Source: Phycisphaeraceae bacterium
GTDB lineage: Bacteria > Planctomycetota > Phycisphaerae > Phycisphaerales > Phycisphaeraceae
Direction of reading: 5' to 3'
NCBI GenBank assembly: GCA_007119405.1
Contig: SKPT01000086.1
Location: 1-8,877, forward strand
Length of the DNA: 8,877 nucleotides
Positions 1-6,680 of this stretch are shown piece after piece. Positions within the stretch are counted from its first letter, which is position 1, and every line of letters starts with the position of its first letter. A program made the translations under genes and the position numbers. The notes under the pieces were generated by a model. The model saw nothing but the letters and a program-made list of their open reading frames with translations, had not been told where the DNA came from and did no database searches.

Positions 1-554
1 CCGAGCCGTGGGTCGGGGCGCTGGTGCAGGCCAACGCCGCGCTGGGCGCGGGGCGGGTGGACCAGGCCCGGGCGCTGCGCGAGCAGGCGCTGGCCGCGGC
101 GCCGGCGATCGGCGGTCGGATCAACGGCCAGCCGTTCGCGTGGTTGGCCGACGGGGACGATCGGCTGGGCCCGGTGCTGGAGGTGATCCTGGAAGGGCGG
201 TACTACTGGGCGCCGTGGCAGCGGATCGCGTCGCTGAGCCTCGAGGCGCCGAGGGACCTGCGCGACGTGGTCTGGATGGCGGCGCAATTGCGTTGGACCA
301 ACGGCGGCGAGGCGGTGGGGTTCATCCCCACGCGGTACGCCGGCACCGCCGAGGCCGGCGACGATGCGCTGCGCCTGGCGCGCAAGACGGACTGGCGCGA
401 GGCGGGCGAAGGCCTTTACGTGGGGCTGGGTCAGCGCATGTTCGTTACGGATGCGGCCGAACACGCCTTTCTGGAGGTGCGGTCGATCGAGATGGACGTG
501 GACGAGCAGGCGTCCGCGACCGCGCCGGCCGACCGGGAGGCGCCCGATGCCTGA
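1..554 (+). CDS. tagJ: T6SS accessory protein TagJ/ImpE, 3' part (5' end outside window)
   Basis: The reading frame is open from the left edge (first full codon at 3) to TGA at 552-554, giving 183 visible residues. Family members are roughly 270 residues, so about the N-terminal third is missing and the true start lies upstream. Recognisable ImpE-family features are GRYYWAPW followed by QRI (nt 195-227), then DLRDVVW, GGEAVGFIPTRY and DDALRLARKTDW, and a late GLGQRMF. The N-terminal visible part (ALVQANAALGAGR, then QARALREQAL) looks like a helical TPR-like repeat, as expected for the N-terminal half of this family. The last 15 or so residues are Ala/Asp/Glu-rich and probably disordered. TagJ of the P. 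aeruginosa H1-T6SS binds the sheath protein TssB and links to ClpV; it modulates sheath turnover rather than being essential. Placement directly before tssE matches that locus. The stop overlaps the start of tssE by 8 bp, indicating coupled translation. Confidence 0.93.
   Translation, partial: EPWVGALVQANAALGAGRVDQARALREQALAAAPAIGGRINGQPFAWLADGDDRLGPVLEVILEGRYYWAPWQRIASLSLEAPRDLRDVVWMAAQLRWTNGGEAVGFIPTRYAGTAEAGDDALRLARKTDWREAGEGLYVGLGQRMFVTDAAEHAFLEVRSIEMDVDEQASATAPADREAPDA
535..540 (+). promoter_or_regulatory. Ribosome binding site for tssE
   Basis: GGGAGG lies 6 nt before the ATG at 547, inside the 3' end of tagJ. It decides the tssE start against the longer open frame, which runs upstream to about 364 through tagJ without an appropriate site. 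Confidence 0.75.
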
Positions 555-1053
555 GCTGACGCCGATGGACCGGCTCCAGCCGTCGCTGCTGGATCGGCTG
601 ACCGACGATCAGCCGCACCGGCGGCAGGAGTCGCGCGAGCAGCGCGTGCTGTCGCTGCGCAAACTGCGTGCGGCGGTGGTGCGCGACCTGGCGTGGCTGC
701 TGAACACCGGGCCGCTGGCGGCGGTGCGGGACCTGTCGGCCTATCCGTTCGTGGAGACGTCGGTGCTGAACTACGGGGGCCCGGACCTGGCGGGGGTCAG
801 CGGCAGCAGCATCGACGTCGGGCAGCTCGAGCGCGAGATCCGCGAAGCGATCGTGCGCTTCGAGCCGCGGCTGATCCCGTCGACCGTGCGCATCTCGGCG
901 GTGGTCGGCGACGAACAGATGGGCCAGCGCACGCTGACGCTGGAGATCGAGGCGGCGCTGTGGGCCCAGCCGGTGCCCGAGCAGCTCTTCCTGCGCACGG
1001 AGGTGGACCTGGAGACGGGCGAGGTGGACGTGCAGGAGCAGGGCCATGGCTGA
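547..1053 (+). CDS. tssE: T6SS baseplate subunit TssE (gp25-like)
   Basis: This 168-residue protein is the T6SS homologue of phage T4 gp25, a baseplate wedge protein that nucleates sheath polymerisation. The start ATG 547 is chosen for its GGGAGG site and because the family N-terminus follows at once: PSLLDRLTDD at about residues 10-19, then a basic helix with REQRVLSLRKLRAAVVRDLAWLLNT. The central VLNYGGPDL (about 73-81) is the usual conserved segment of the family, and FEPRL (105-109) is the gp25-type EPR core motif that contacts the sheath/wedge. The C-terminal part reads as beta-strands (LTLEIEAALW, then PEQLFLRTEVDLETGEV), as in other members. Length is normal for TssE. It acts in the cytoplasm at the inner-membrane complex together with TssF, TssG and TssK. 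It overlaps tagJ by 8 bp and tssF by 8 bp. Confidence 0.95.
   Translation: MPELTPMDRLQPSLLDRLTDDQPHRRQESREQRVLSLRKLRAAVVRDLAWLLNTGPLAAVRDLSAYPFVETSVLNYGGPDLAGVSGSSIDVGQLEREIREAIVRFEPRLIPSTVRISAVVGDEQMGQRTLTLEIEAALWAQPVPEQLFLRTEVDLETGEVDVQEQGHG
1034..1038 (+). promoter_or_regulatory. Ribosome binding site for tssF
   Basis: AGGAG ends 7 nt before the ATG at 1046, within the last codons of tssE. It supports re-initiation at the ATGgcTGA overlap. Confidence 0.7.
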
Positions 1054-2914
1054 CCTGCTCGAATACTACAACCAGGAGCTTCAGCACCTGCGCGAGACGG
1101 CGGGCGAGTTCGCCGAGGCCTACCCCAAGATCGCCGGGCGGTTGGCGCTGGACCGGTTCGAATGCGCCGATCCGTACGTGGAGCGGCTGCTCGAGGGCTT
1201 CGCGTTCCTGGCGGCGCGGGTGCAGATGAAGCTCGACGCCGAGTTCCCGCGCTTTACGCAGGCGATCTTCGAGTCGCTCTACCCGCACTACCTGGCGCCG
1301 ACGCCGTCGATGGCGGTGGTGCAGATGAAGCCGGACGTCACGGAAGGCGCGCTGGCGCAGGGCTTCGAGGTGGCGCGCGGCAGCTCGATGCGAAGCCTTC
1401 TGGGCAAGGGGGATCAGACGGCGTGCACCTATCGCACGGCCCACGACGTGAAGCTCTGGCCGCTCGAGGTCGCCGACGCCGGGTACTACACGCAGGAGAT
1501 CGCCAGCCTCGAGCCACCGGCGGACATCAAGGCGCGGGCGGCGCTGCGCCTGCGGTTGCGGACGCTCGGCGGCCACGCGATGAGCGATCTGGCGCTGGAG
1601 GAGCTCGTGGTGCACCTGCGCGCCGGCGGGGAGCAGGCGGTGCGGCTGTACGAGCACCTGATGGCGCATGTCACCGCCGTCGTCGCCCAGCCGGCGCAGC
1701 GGCCGGTCGAGTGGCGCGAGCGCGTGGGGCGGCCGGAGGCGGTGGGCTTCGGCGACGACGAGGCGCTGCTGCCGTGCGAGGCCCGCTCCTTTCAGGGCTA
1801 CCGCCTGCTTCAGGAATACTTCGCGATGCCGCAGCGGTACCTGTTCGCCTCGATCGGCGGGCTGGGGCCGGCGGTGCGGCGCTGCCCGGGCAACGAGCTG
1901 GACATCCTGCTGCTGCTGGACGAGGCGGACCCGGCGCTGGGCCACGGCGTCGACGCATCGACGTTCATGCTCCACTGCACGCCGGCGATCAACCTGTTTC
2001 AGAAGCGGTGCGACCGCATCCACCTGACGCAGCGCATGTCCGAGTTTCACGTGGTGCCGGATCGCACGCGGCCGCTGGACTTCGAGATCTGCCAGGTGCG
2101 CTCGGTGCAGGGCATCGGGGCGCGGTCCGAGGGCGAGCGGACGTTCAACGCGTTGTACGAAAGCAGCGAGTTTCAGCAGTCCGGGCCGCGCAGCGCGTAC
2201 CACACGATCGCGCGTCGGCCGCGGCTGCTCTCGGAGCGTGAGCGGCAGCAGGGGATGCGTTCGAGCCAGTACGCCGGCAGCGAGGTGTACCTGTCGCTGG
2301 TGGACCCGGAGAATCCGCCGTACGACCCGTCGCTGCGTCAGTTGGCGGTCGAGGCGCTGTGCACGAACCGGGATCTGCCGTTGCAGATGGCGGTGGGGGC
2401 GGGGGCGACGGACTTCACGCTGGAGTCGGGGGCGCCGGTGCAGAGCGTGCGTTGCGTGGTGGGCCCGACGCCGCCGCGGCCGTCGGTCGCCCACGGGCAG
2501 GCGGCGTGGCGGCTGATCAAGCACCTGTCGCTGAACTACCTGTCGCTGGCGGCCGAGGACGGGGAGGAGGATGCGGCCAGGGCGCTGCGCGACCTGCTGC
2601 GGCTGTACGCGCGCGACGGGGACGACGCGGCGGGGCGGCAGGCGAGGGGGCTGCGTCGCGTCGCGTCGCGGTCGGTGGTGCGGCGGGCGCCGATGGCCGG
2701 GCCGATCACCTTCGTGCGTGGCGTGGAGGTGAGCCTGGAGTTTGACGAGACGGACTTTGAAGGCGTGGGCGTGTACCTGCTGGGGGCCGTGCTGGAGCGG
2801 TTCCTGGCGAGGCAGGTGTCGATCAACGCGTTCACGCAGACGGTTCTGCGCACCCGCGGCCGCGGGGAGGTGATGCGATGGCAGCCACGGATCGGCCGCC
2901 GGCAAATCCTGTAG
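1046..2914 (+). CDS. tssF: T6SS baseplate subunit TssF
   Basis: The 622-residue product is full length for TssF (VasA/ImpG family), the large wedge protein that forms a TssF2-TssG complex in the T6SS baseplate. The family N-terminus is clear: LLEYYNQELQHLRE (4-17), then AYPKIAGRLAL, DPYVERLLEGFAFL, and FPRFTQAIFESLYPHYLAP (67-85). Mid-protein markers include YFAMPQRYLF and the INLFQKRCDRI segment. The C-terminal third carries PTPPRPS (474-480) and WRLIKHLSLNYLSL (488-501), followed by a late VYLLGAVLERFLA and a normal ending around GEVMRW. A basic stretch at about 530-550 (RQARGLRRVASRSVVRR) is encoded by a short GTCGC-repeated run near 2655-2670, which looks like local GC repetitiveness. Start ATG 1046 has AGGAG upstream and overlaps tssE by 8 bp. 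The last 37 bp overlap tssG. Confidence 0.97.
   Translation: MADLLEYYNQELQHLRETAGEFAEAYPKIAGRLALDRFECADPYVERLLEGFAFLAARVQMKLDAEFPRFTQAIFESLYPHYLAPTPSMAVVQMKPDVTEGALAQGFEVARGSSMRSLLGKGDQTACTYRTAHDVKLWPLEVADAGYYTQEIASLEPPADIKARAALRLRLRTLGGHAMSDLALEELVVHLRAGGEQAVRLYEHLMAHVTAVVAQPAQRPVEWRERVGRPEAVGFGDDEALLPCEARSFQGYRLLQEYFAMPQRYLFASIGGLGPAVRRCPGNELDILLLLDEADPALGHGVDASTFMLHCTPAINLFQKRCDRIHLTQRMSEFHVVPDRTRPLDFEICQVRSVQGIGARSEGERTFNALYESSEFQQSGPRSAYHTIARRPRLLSERERQQGMRSSQYAGSEVYLSLVDPENPPYDPSLRQLAVEALCTNRDLPLQMAVGAGATDFTLESGAPVQSVRCVVGPTPPRPSVAHGQAAWRLIKHLSLNYLSLAAEDGEEDAARALRDLLRLYARDGDDAAGRQARGLRRVASRSVVRRAPMAGPITFVRGVEVSLEFDETDFEGVGVYLLGAVLERFLARQVSINAFTQTVLRTRGRGEVMRWQPRIGRRQIL
2865..2870 (+). 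promoter_or_regulatory. Ribosome binding site for tssG
   Basis: GGGAGG lies 7 nt before ATG 2878 and inside tssF. It selects this ATG, and so a 37-bp overlap with tssF, over the out-of-frame ATG at 2873. Confidence 0.7.
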
Positions 2915-3912
2915 CCGAGCCCGATTTCCGGGCCGACCCGACGCGCTTCGACTTCTTCCATGCGGTGCGCCGGCTGGAGTGCGCGCACGCGGATCGGCCG
3001 CGCATCGGCGCCTCGCGGCGCGTGGCGCAGGACCCGGTGCGCTTCGGGCAGCGGCCGAGCATGGCCTTCGCGCCGGCGACGCTCACCGGTGTCGAGAGCG
3101 ACGGCGAGGATGGGCCGCTGAGGATCGACGTGCAGTTCATGGGGCTGTTCGGCCCGCACGGGCCGCTGCCGGCGCACCTGACCGACTACGCGCTGTCGCG
3201 GCTTCAGCACCACCATGACCCGACGCTGCGCCGCTTCCTGGACGTCTTCCACCACCGGATGATCTCGCTGTTCTACCGCGCCTGGGCGACGGCCCGGCCG
3301 GAGGTGCATCACGATCGCCCGGGCGAGGATCGCTTTGCCGAGTACCTGGCCAGCCTCGCCGGGCTCGCCGGGAGGGCGGGCGAGCAATCCACCGGCCGGC
3401 TGTTCTTCGCCGCCCACCTGGCGATGCAGGCGAGGCATCCGGACGGGCTGGCGGAGACGCTGGCCGCCGTGCTGGGCGTCGACGCGCGCATCGAGGAGTT
3501 CGTCGGCCGGTGGCTCGACGTGCCGGAGGAGTGCCGCTGCCAGCTCGGCGGCGCGTCGGAGGACAGCCGGCTCGGCGCCAGCGTCCTGGGCGATCGCGTC
3601 TGGGACTGCCAGCACGCGTTCCGCATCGTGCTCGGGCCGATGAGCCTGGGCGAGTATCGGCGTCTGTTGCCCGGCGGCGAGGCGCTCGGCCGCATGGCCG
3701 CGTGGGTCAGGCAGTACGCCGGGCAGGAATTGCAATGGGACGTCAAGCTCATTCTGCGCGGCGCCGAGGTGCCGCCGACCCGGCTCGACGGCGGGTCCCA
3801 ACTCGGCTGGACGAGCTGGCTGGGCCGCGGGGGGCCGGACGCGGCGTCGGCAGACCGGGGCGACCTGGTGCTGCGGCCGCGCGACTTTGCCAAGAGGACA
3901 CACGATGCCTGA
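2878..3912 (+). CDS. tssG: T6SS baseplate subunit TssG
   Basis: This 344-residue protein is the TssG/VasB/ImpH family baseplate wedge component, and its length is normal for the family. Diagnostic segments are FDFFHAVRRLE (24-34), QDPVRFGQ with a following alanine/proline-rich FAPATL strand, FMGLFGPHGPLPAHLTDYA (87-105), and FLDVFHHRMISLFYRAWA (120-137). The C-terminal half has GEALGRMAAWVRQYAGQEL, the typical end domain with WDVKLILRGAEVP, and a terminal LGWTSWLG. TssG bridges the two TssF copies in each wedge and contacts TssK trimers, connecting baseplate to membrane complex. The first 16 or so residues are proline- and alanine-rich and precede the conserved fold. The gene starts inside tssF, and its TGA overlaps the clpV ATG (8 bp). 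Neighbours and motifs agree, so I see no rival assignment. Confidence 0.96.
   Translation: MAATDRPPANPVAEPDFRADPTRFDFFHAVRRLECAHADRPRIGASRRVAQDPVRFGQRPSMAFAPATLTGVESDGEDGPLRIDVQFMGLFGPHGPLPAHLTDYALSRLQHHHDPTLRRFLDVFHHRMISLFYRAWATARPEVHHDRPGEDRFAEYLASLAGLAGRAGEQSTGRLFFAAHLAMQARHPDGLAETLAAVLGVDARIEEFVGRWLDVPEECRCQLGGASEDSRLGASVLGDRVWDCQHAFRIVLGPMSLGEYRRLLPGGEALGRMAAWVRQYAGQELQWDVKLILRGAEVPPTRLDGGSQLGWTSWLGRGGPDAASADRGDLVLRPRDFAKRTHDA
3893..3898 (+). promoter_or_regulatory. Ribosome binding site for clpV
   Basis: AGAGGA ends 6 nt before ATG 3905. It decides the start: the frame is open to a TTG at 3887, but that codon lies before the site and has no Shine-Dalgarno of its own. Confidence 0.72.
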
Positions 3913-6649
3913 GATCAGCCGCCTGTCCCTGTTCAGCAAGCTCAACGCCCTGGCCTACAAGGCCGCCGAAGCCGCGACCGTCTTCTGCAAGATGCGGGGC
4001 AACCCGTACGTGGAACTGGGCCACTGGATCCACCAAGTGATGCAGTTGCCCGACTCGGACCTGCACCGGATCGTCGATGCGACGGGGATCGATCACGCGC
4101 GCCTGGCGTCGGACCTGACGGCCGCGCTGGACCGCCTGCCGCGCGGGGCGACGTCGATCAGCGACTTTTCGCCGCACCTGGAGCACGCGATCAAGGAGGG
4201 GTGGCTCTACGGCTCGCTGATGTTCAACAGCCCGGCGGTGCGCACCGGGCACGTGCTGGTGGGCCTCGTGAGCGACAGCTCGCTGCGCAGTCAGTTGCTG
4301 ACGATCTCGGGGCAGTTCAACAAGCTCAAGCGCGATCAGTTGACCGAGTCGTTCGATGAGCTGACCGCCGGCTCGCCGGAGCAGGACCTGGCGGCGCAGG
4401 ACGGCTCGGCCGCCGCCGAGCCGGGCCAGGCCAGCGAGGCCATGCCGCCGGCGGCGATGGGCAAGGGCGAGGCGCTGAAGCGCTTCTCCGTGGACCTGAC
4501 GCAGCGGGCGCGAGACGGCGAGATCGACCCGATCGTGGGGCGCGACGACGAGATCCGCCAGATCGTCGACATCCTCATGCGCCGGCGGCAGAACAACCCC
4601 ATCCTCACCGGCGAGGCGGGGGTGGGCAAGACGGCGGTGGTCGAAGGCTTCGCGCTGCGCATCGCCGGGGGCGACGTGCCGCCGAGCATGAAGGACGTGA
4701 CGCTGCGGACGCTGGACGTGGGCCTGCTCCAGGCCGGGGCGAGCATGAAGGGGGAGTTCGAGCAGCGTCTGCGGCAGGTGATCGACGAGGTGCAGGCCTC
4801 GCCCCGGCCGATCATCCTGTTCATCGACGAGGCGCACACGTTGATCGGCGCCGGCGGGCAGGCGGGCACGGGCGACGCGGCGAATCTGCTCAAGCCGGCG
4901 CTGGCGCGCGGCACGCTGCGCACGATCGCGGCGACGACGTGGGCCGAGTACAAGAAGCACATCGAGAAGGACCCGGCGTTGACGCGGCGGTTCCAGGTCG
5001 TGCACGTGGACGAGCCGAGCGAGCCCAACGCGGTGCGGATGATGCGGGCGATGGCCTCGACGCTGGAGCAGCACCATCGCGTGCAGGTGCTCGACGAGGC
5101 GATGGAGGCGGCGGTGACGCTGTCGCATCGCTACATCCCGGCGCGGCAGCTGCCGGACAAGTGCGTGAGCCTGCTGGACACGGCGGCGGCGCGGGTGGCG
5201 ATCAGCCAGCACGCGGTGCCCGCCGAGGTCGAGGACTGCCGCCGGCGCATCGAGGCGGCGGAGGAGGAGCTGGGCATCATCGACCGCGAGGCGGCGGTGG
5301 GCATCGACACGGCGCGGCGCGAGGCGGCGGTGCGTGAGCGGCTGGAAGCCGAGCGCGCCCGGCTGGAGCAGCTCGATGCGCGCTGGCAAGCGGAAAAGCA
5401 GCTCGTCGATCGGGTACTGGCGCTGCGCAGCGAGATCCGCGGCGAGGGCGAGCCGGTCGACGAGCCGGTGGCGGCGGCTTCGCAGGCCGGCGGCGATGCC
5501 GACGCCGCGGTCGCCGGCGACGGGAGTGATGGCGCCGCCGACCGCGCCGAGCAGATCGCGGAGTTGCGTCGGCTTCAGGGTGAGTTGGCCGAGCTTCAGG
5601 GCGAGCAGCCGCTGGTCCTGGCGACGGTCGACGCGCAGGCGGTGGCGTCGGTGGTGGCGGACTGGACGGGGATTCCCGTGGGTCGGATGGTCAAGAACGA
5701 GATCCAGGCGGTGCTCAAGCTCGCCGACACGCTCAACGAGCGGGTGATCGGGCAGAAGCATGCGCTGGAACAGGTGGCGCGTCGGATCCAGACGTCCAAG
5801 GCGAGCCTGGACAACCCGGGCAAGCCGATCGGCGTGTTCCTGCTGGCCGGGCCGTCGGGCGTGGGCAAGACGGAGACGGCGCTGGCGCTGGCCGAGGCGC
5901 TTTACGGCGGGGAGCAGAACATCATCACGATCAACATGAGCGAGTTCCAGGAGGCGCACACCGTCTCGACGCTCAAGGGCTCGCCGCCGGGCTACGTCGG
6001 CTATGGCGAGGGGGGCATCCTCACCGAGGCCGTGCGCCGCAAGCCCTACAGCGTGGTGCTGCTGGACGAGATCGAGAAGGCGCACTCCGACGTGCACGAG
6101 ATCTTCTTCCAGGTCTTCGACAAGGGGCAGATGGAGGACGGCGAAGGCCGGCGGATCGACTTTCGCAACACGGTGATCCTGCTGACGAGCAACGTCGGCA
6201 GCGACCTGATCATGAACATGTGCAAGGATCCGGACCTGATGCCCTCGCCCGAGGGCATTGCCAAGGCGCTGCGCGAGCCGCTGCTGAAGGTGTTCCCCGC
6301 CGCGCTGCTGGGCCGGGTCGTGACGATCCCGTACTACCCGCTGAGCGACGAGATGGTCGGCAACATCGCCCGGCTCCAGCTCGGGCGGATCGAGCGGCGC
6401 ATCCGCGAGAACCACAAGATCCCGTTCAGCTACGACGAGGAGGTCGTCAAGCTCATCGCCAGCCGCTGCACGGAGGTGGAGAGCGGCGGGCGGATGATCG
6501 ACGCCATTCTCACCAACACCGTGCTGCCGCGCATCAGCCAGGAGTTCCTGGTGCGCATGAGCCAGGGCAAGCCGGTCGAGCGCGTGCACGTGAGCGTGGC
6601 CGACAACGACTTCACCTACGCCTTTGAGCAAGCCCAGGCCCAGGCCTGA
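3905..6649 (+). CDS. tssH: T6SS AAA+ ATPase ClpV (TssH), sheath disassembly unfoldase
   Basis: The 914-residue product has the full ClpB/ClpV layout. The N-terminal Clp_N-like domain (about 1-160, starting SLFSKLNALAYKAAEAA) in ClpV binds the N-terminal helix of TssC. AAA1 has Walker A GEAGVGKT (236-243), a pore loop around GASMKGEF (278-285) and Walker B IILFIDE (303-309). The coiled-coil middle domain starts near 438. AAA2 has Walker A GPSGVGKT (649-656), pore loop GYVGYG (696-701), Walker B VVLLDE (717-722) and a sensor-1 type TSN (761-763). The C-terminal GGRMIDAIL is ClpV-like rather than the ClpB GARPL-type sensor 2. Together with the T6SS neighbours this makes it ClpV, not general ClpB. 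It extracts TssC from contracted sheath to recycle subunits. All catalytic motifs are intact. Oddity: residues 513-548, late in the middle domain, form an acidic Ala/Gly/Asp-rich low-complexity linker between the two coiled-coil parts. Start ATG 3905 overlaps tssG by 8 bp. Confidence 0.97.
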   Translation: MPEISRLSLFSKLNALAYKAAEAATVFCKMRGNPYVELGHWIHQVMQLPDSDLHRIVDATGIDHARLASDLTAALDRLPRGATSISDFSPHLEHAIKEGWLYGSLMFNSPAVRTGHVLVGLVSDSSLRSQLLTISGQFNKLKRDQLTESFDELTAGSPEQDLAAQDGSAAAEPGQASEAMPPAAMGKGEALKRFSVDLTQRARDGEIDPIVGRDDEIRQIVDILMRRRQNNPILTGEAGVGKTAVVEGFALRIAGGDVPPSMKDVTLRTLDVGLLQAGASMKGEFEQRLRQVIDEVQASPRPIILFIDEAHTLIGAGGQAGTGDAANLLKPALARGTLRTIAATTWAEYKKHIEKDPALTRRFQVVHVDEPSEPNAVRMMRAMASTLEQHHRVQVLDEAMEAAVTLSHRYIPARQLPDKCVSLLDTAAARVAISQHAVPAEVEDCRRRIEAAEEELGIIDREAAVGIDTARREAAVRERLEAERARLEQLDARWQAEKQLVDRVLALRSEIRGEGEPVDEPVAAASQAGGDADAAVAGDGSDGAADRAEQIAELRRLQGELAELQGEQPLVLATVDAQAVASVVADWTGIPVGRMVKNEIQAVLKLADTLNERVIGQKHALEQVARRIQTSKASLDNPGKPIGVFLLAGPSGVGKTETALALAEALYGGEQNIITINMSEFQEAHTVSTLKGSPPGYVGYGEGGILTEAVRRKPYSVVLLDEIEKAHSDVHEIFFQVFDKGQMEDGEGRRIDFRNTVILLTSNVGSDLIMNMCKDPDLMPSPEGIAKALREPLLKVFPAALLGRVVTIPYYPLSDEMVGNIARLQLGRIERRIRENHKIPFSYDEEVVKLIASRCTEVESGGRMIDAILTNTVLPRISQEFLVRMSQGKPVERVHVSVADNDFTYAFEQAQAQA

Positions 6650-6667
6650 CGGGGTTTCGTTCACGCC

Positions 6668-6675
6668 AGGGAAGA
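6668..6675 (+). promoter_or_regulatory. Probable ribosome binding site of the 571-residue ORF
   Basis: AGGGAAGA ends 5 nt before ATG 6681. It favours ATG 6681 over the in-frame TTG at 6624, which lies within clpV and has no purine-rich site before it. The match to AGGAGG is imperfect. Confidence 0.55.
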
Positions 6676-6680
6676 ATCCG

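Noticed and set aside
2650..2672. Short tandem GTCGC repeat inside tssF
   Set aside because: About three in-frame-compatible copies in GC-rich coding DNA. It encodes a plain basic stretch and does not disturb the frame.
797..2905. Antisense open frame of 702 codons opposite tssE/tssF
   Set aside because: The sense frame encodes clear TssE and TssF. The antisense product is Arg/Pro/His-rich with no recognisable domain and no sensible start site.
2536..3945. Antisense open frame of 469 codons opposite tssF, tssG and the start of clpV
   Set aside because: It spans three well-supported genes and has the same compositional shadow character.
6624..6680. TTG 6624 as an extended start for the 571-residue protein
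   Set aside because: It would overlap clpV by 26 bp with no Shine-Dalgarno, whereas ATG 6681 has AGGGAAGA at a suitable distance. The extra residues are basic/proline filler.
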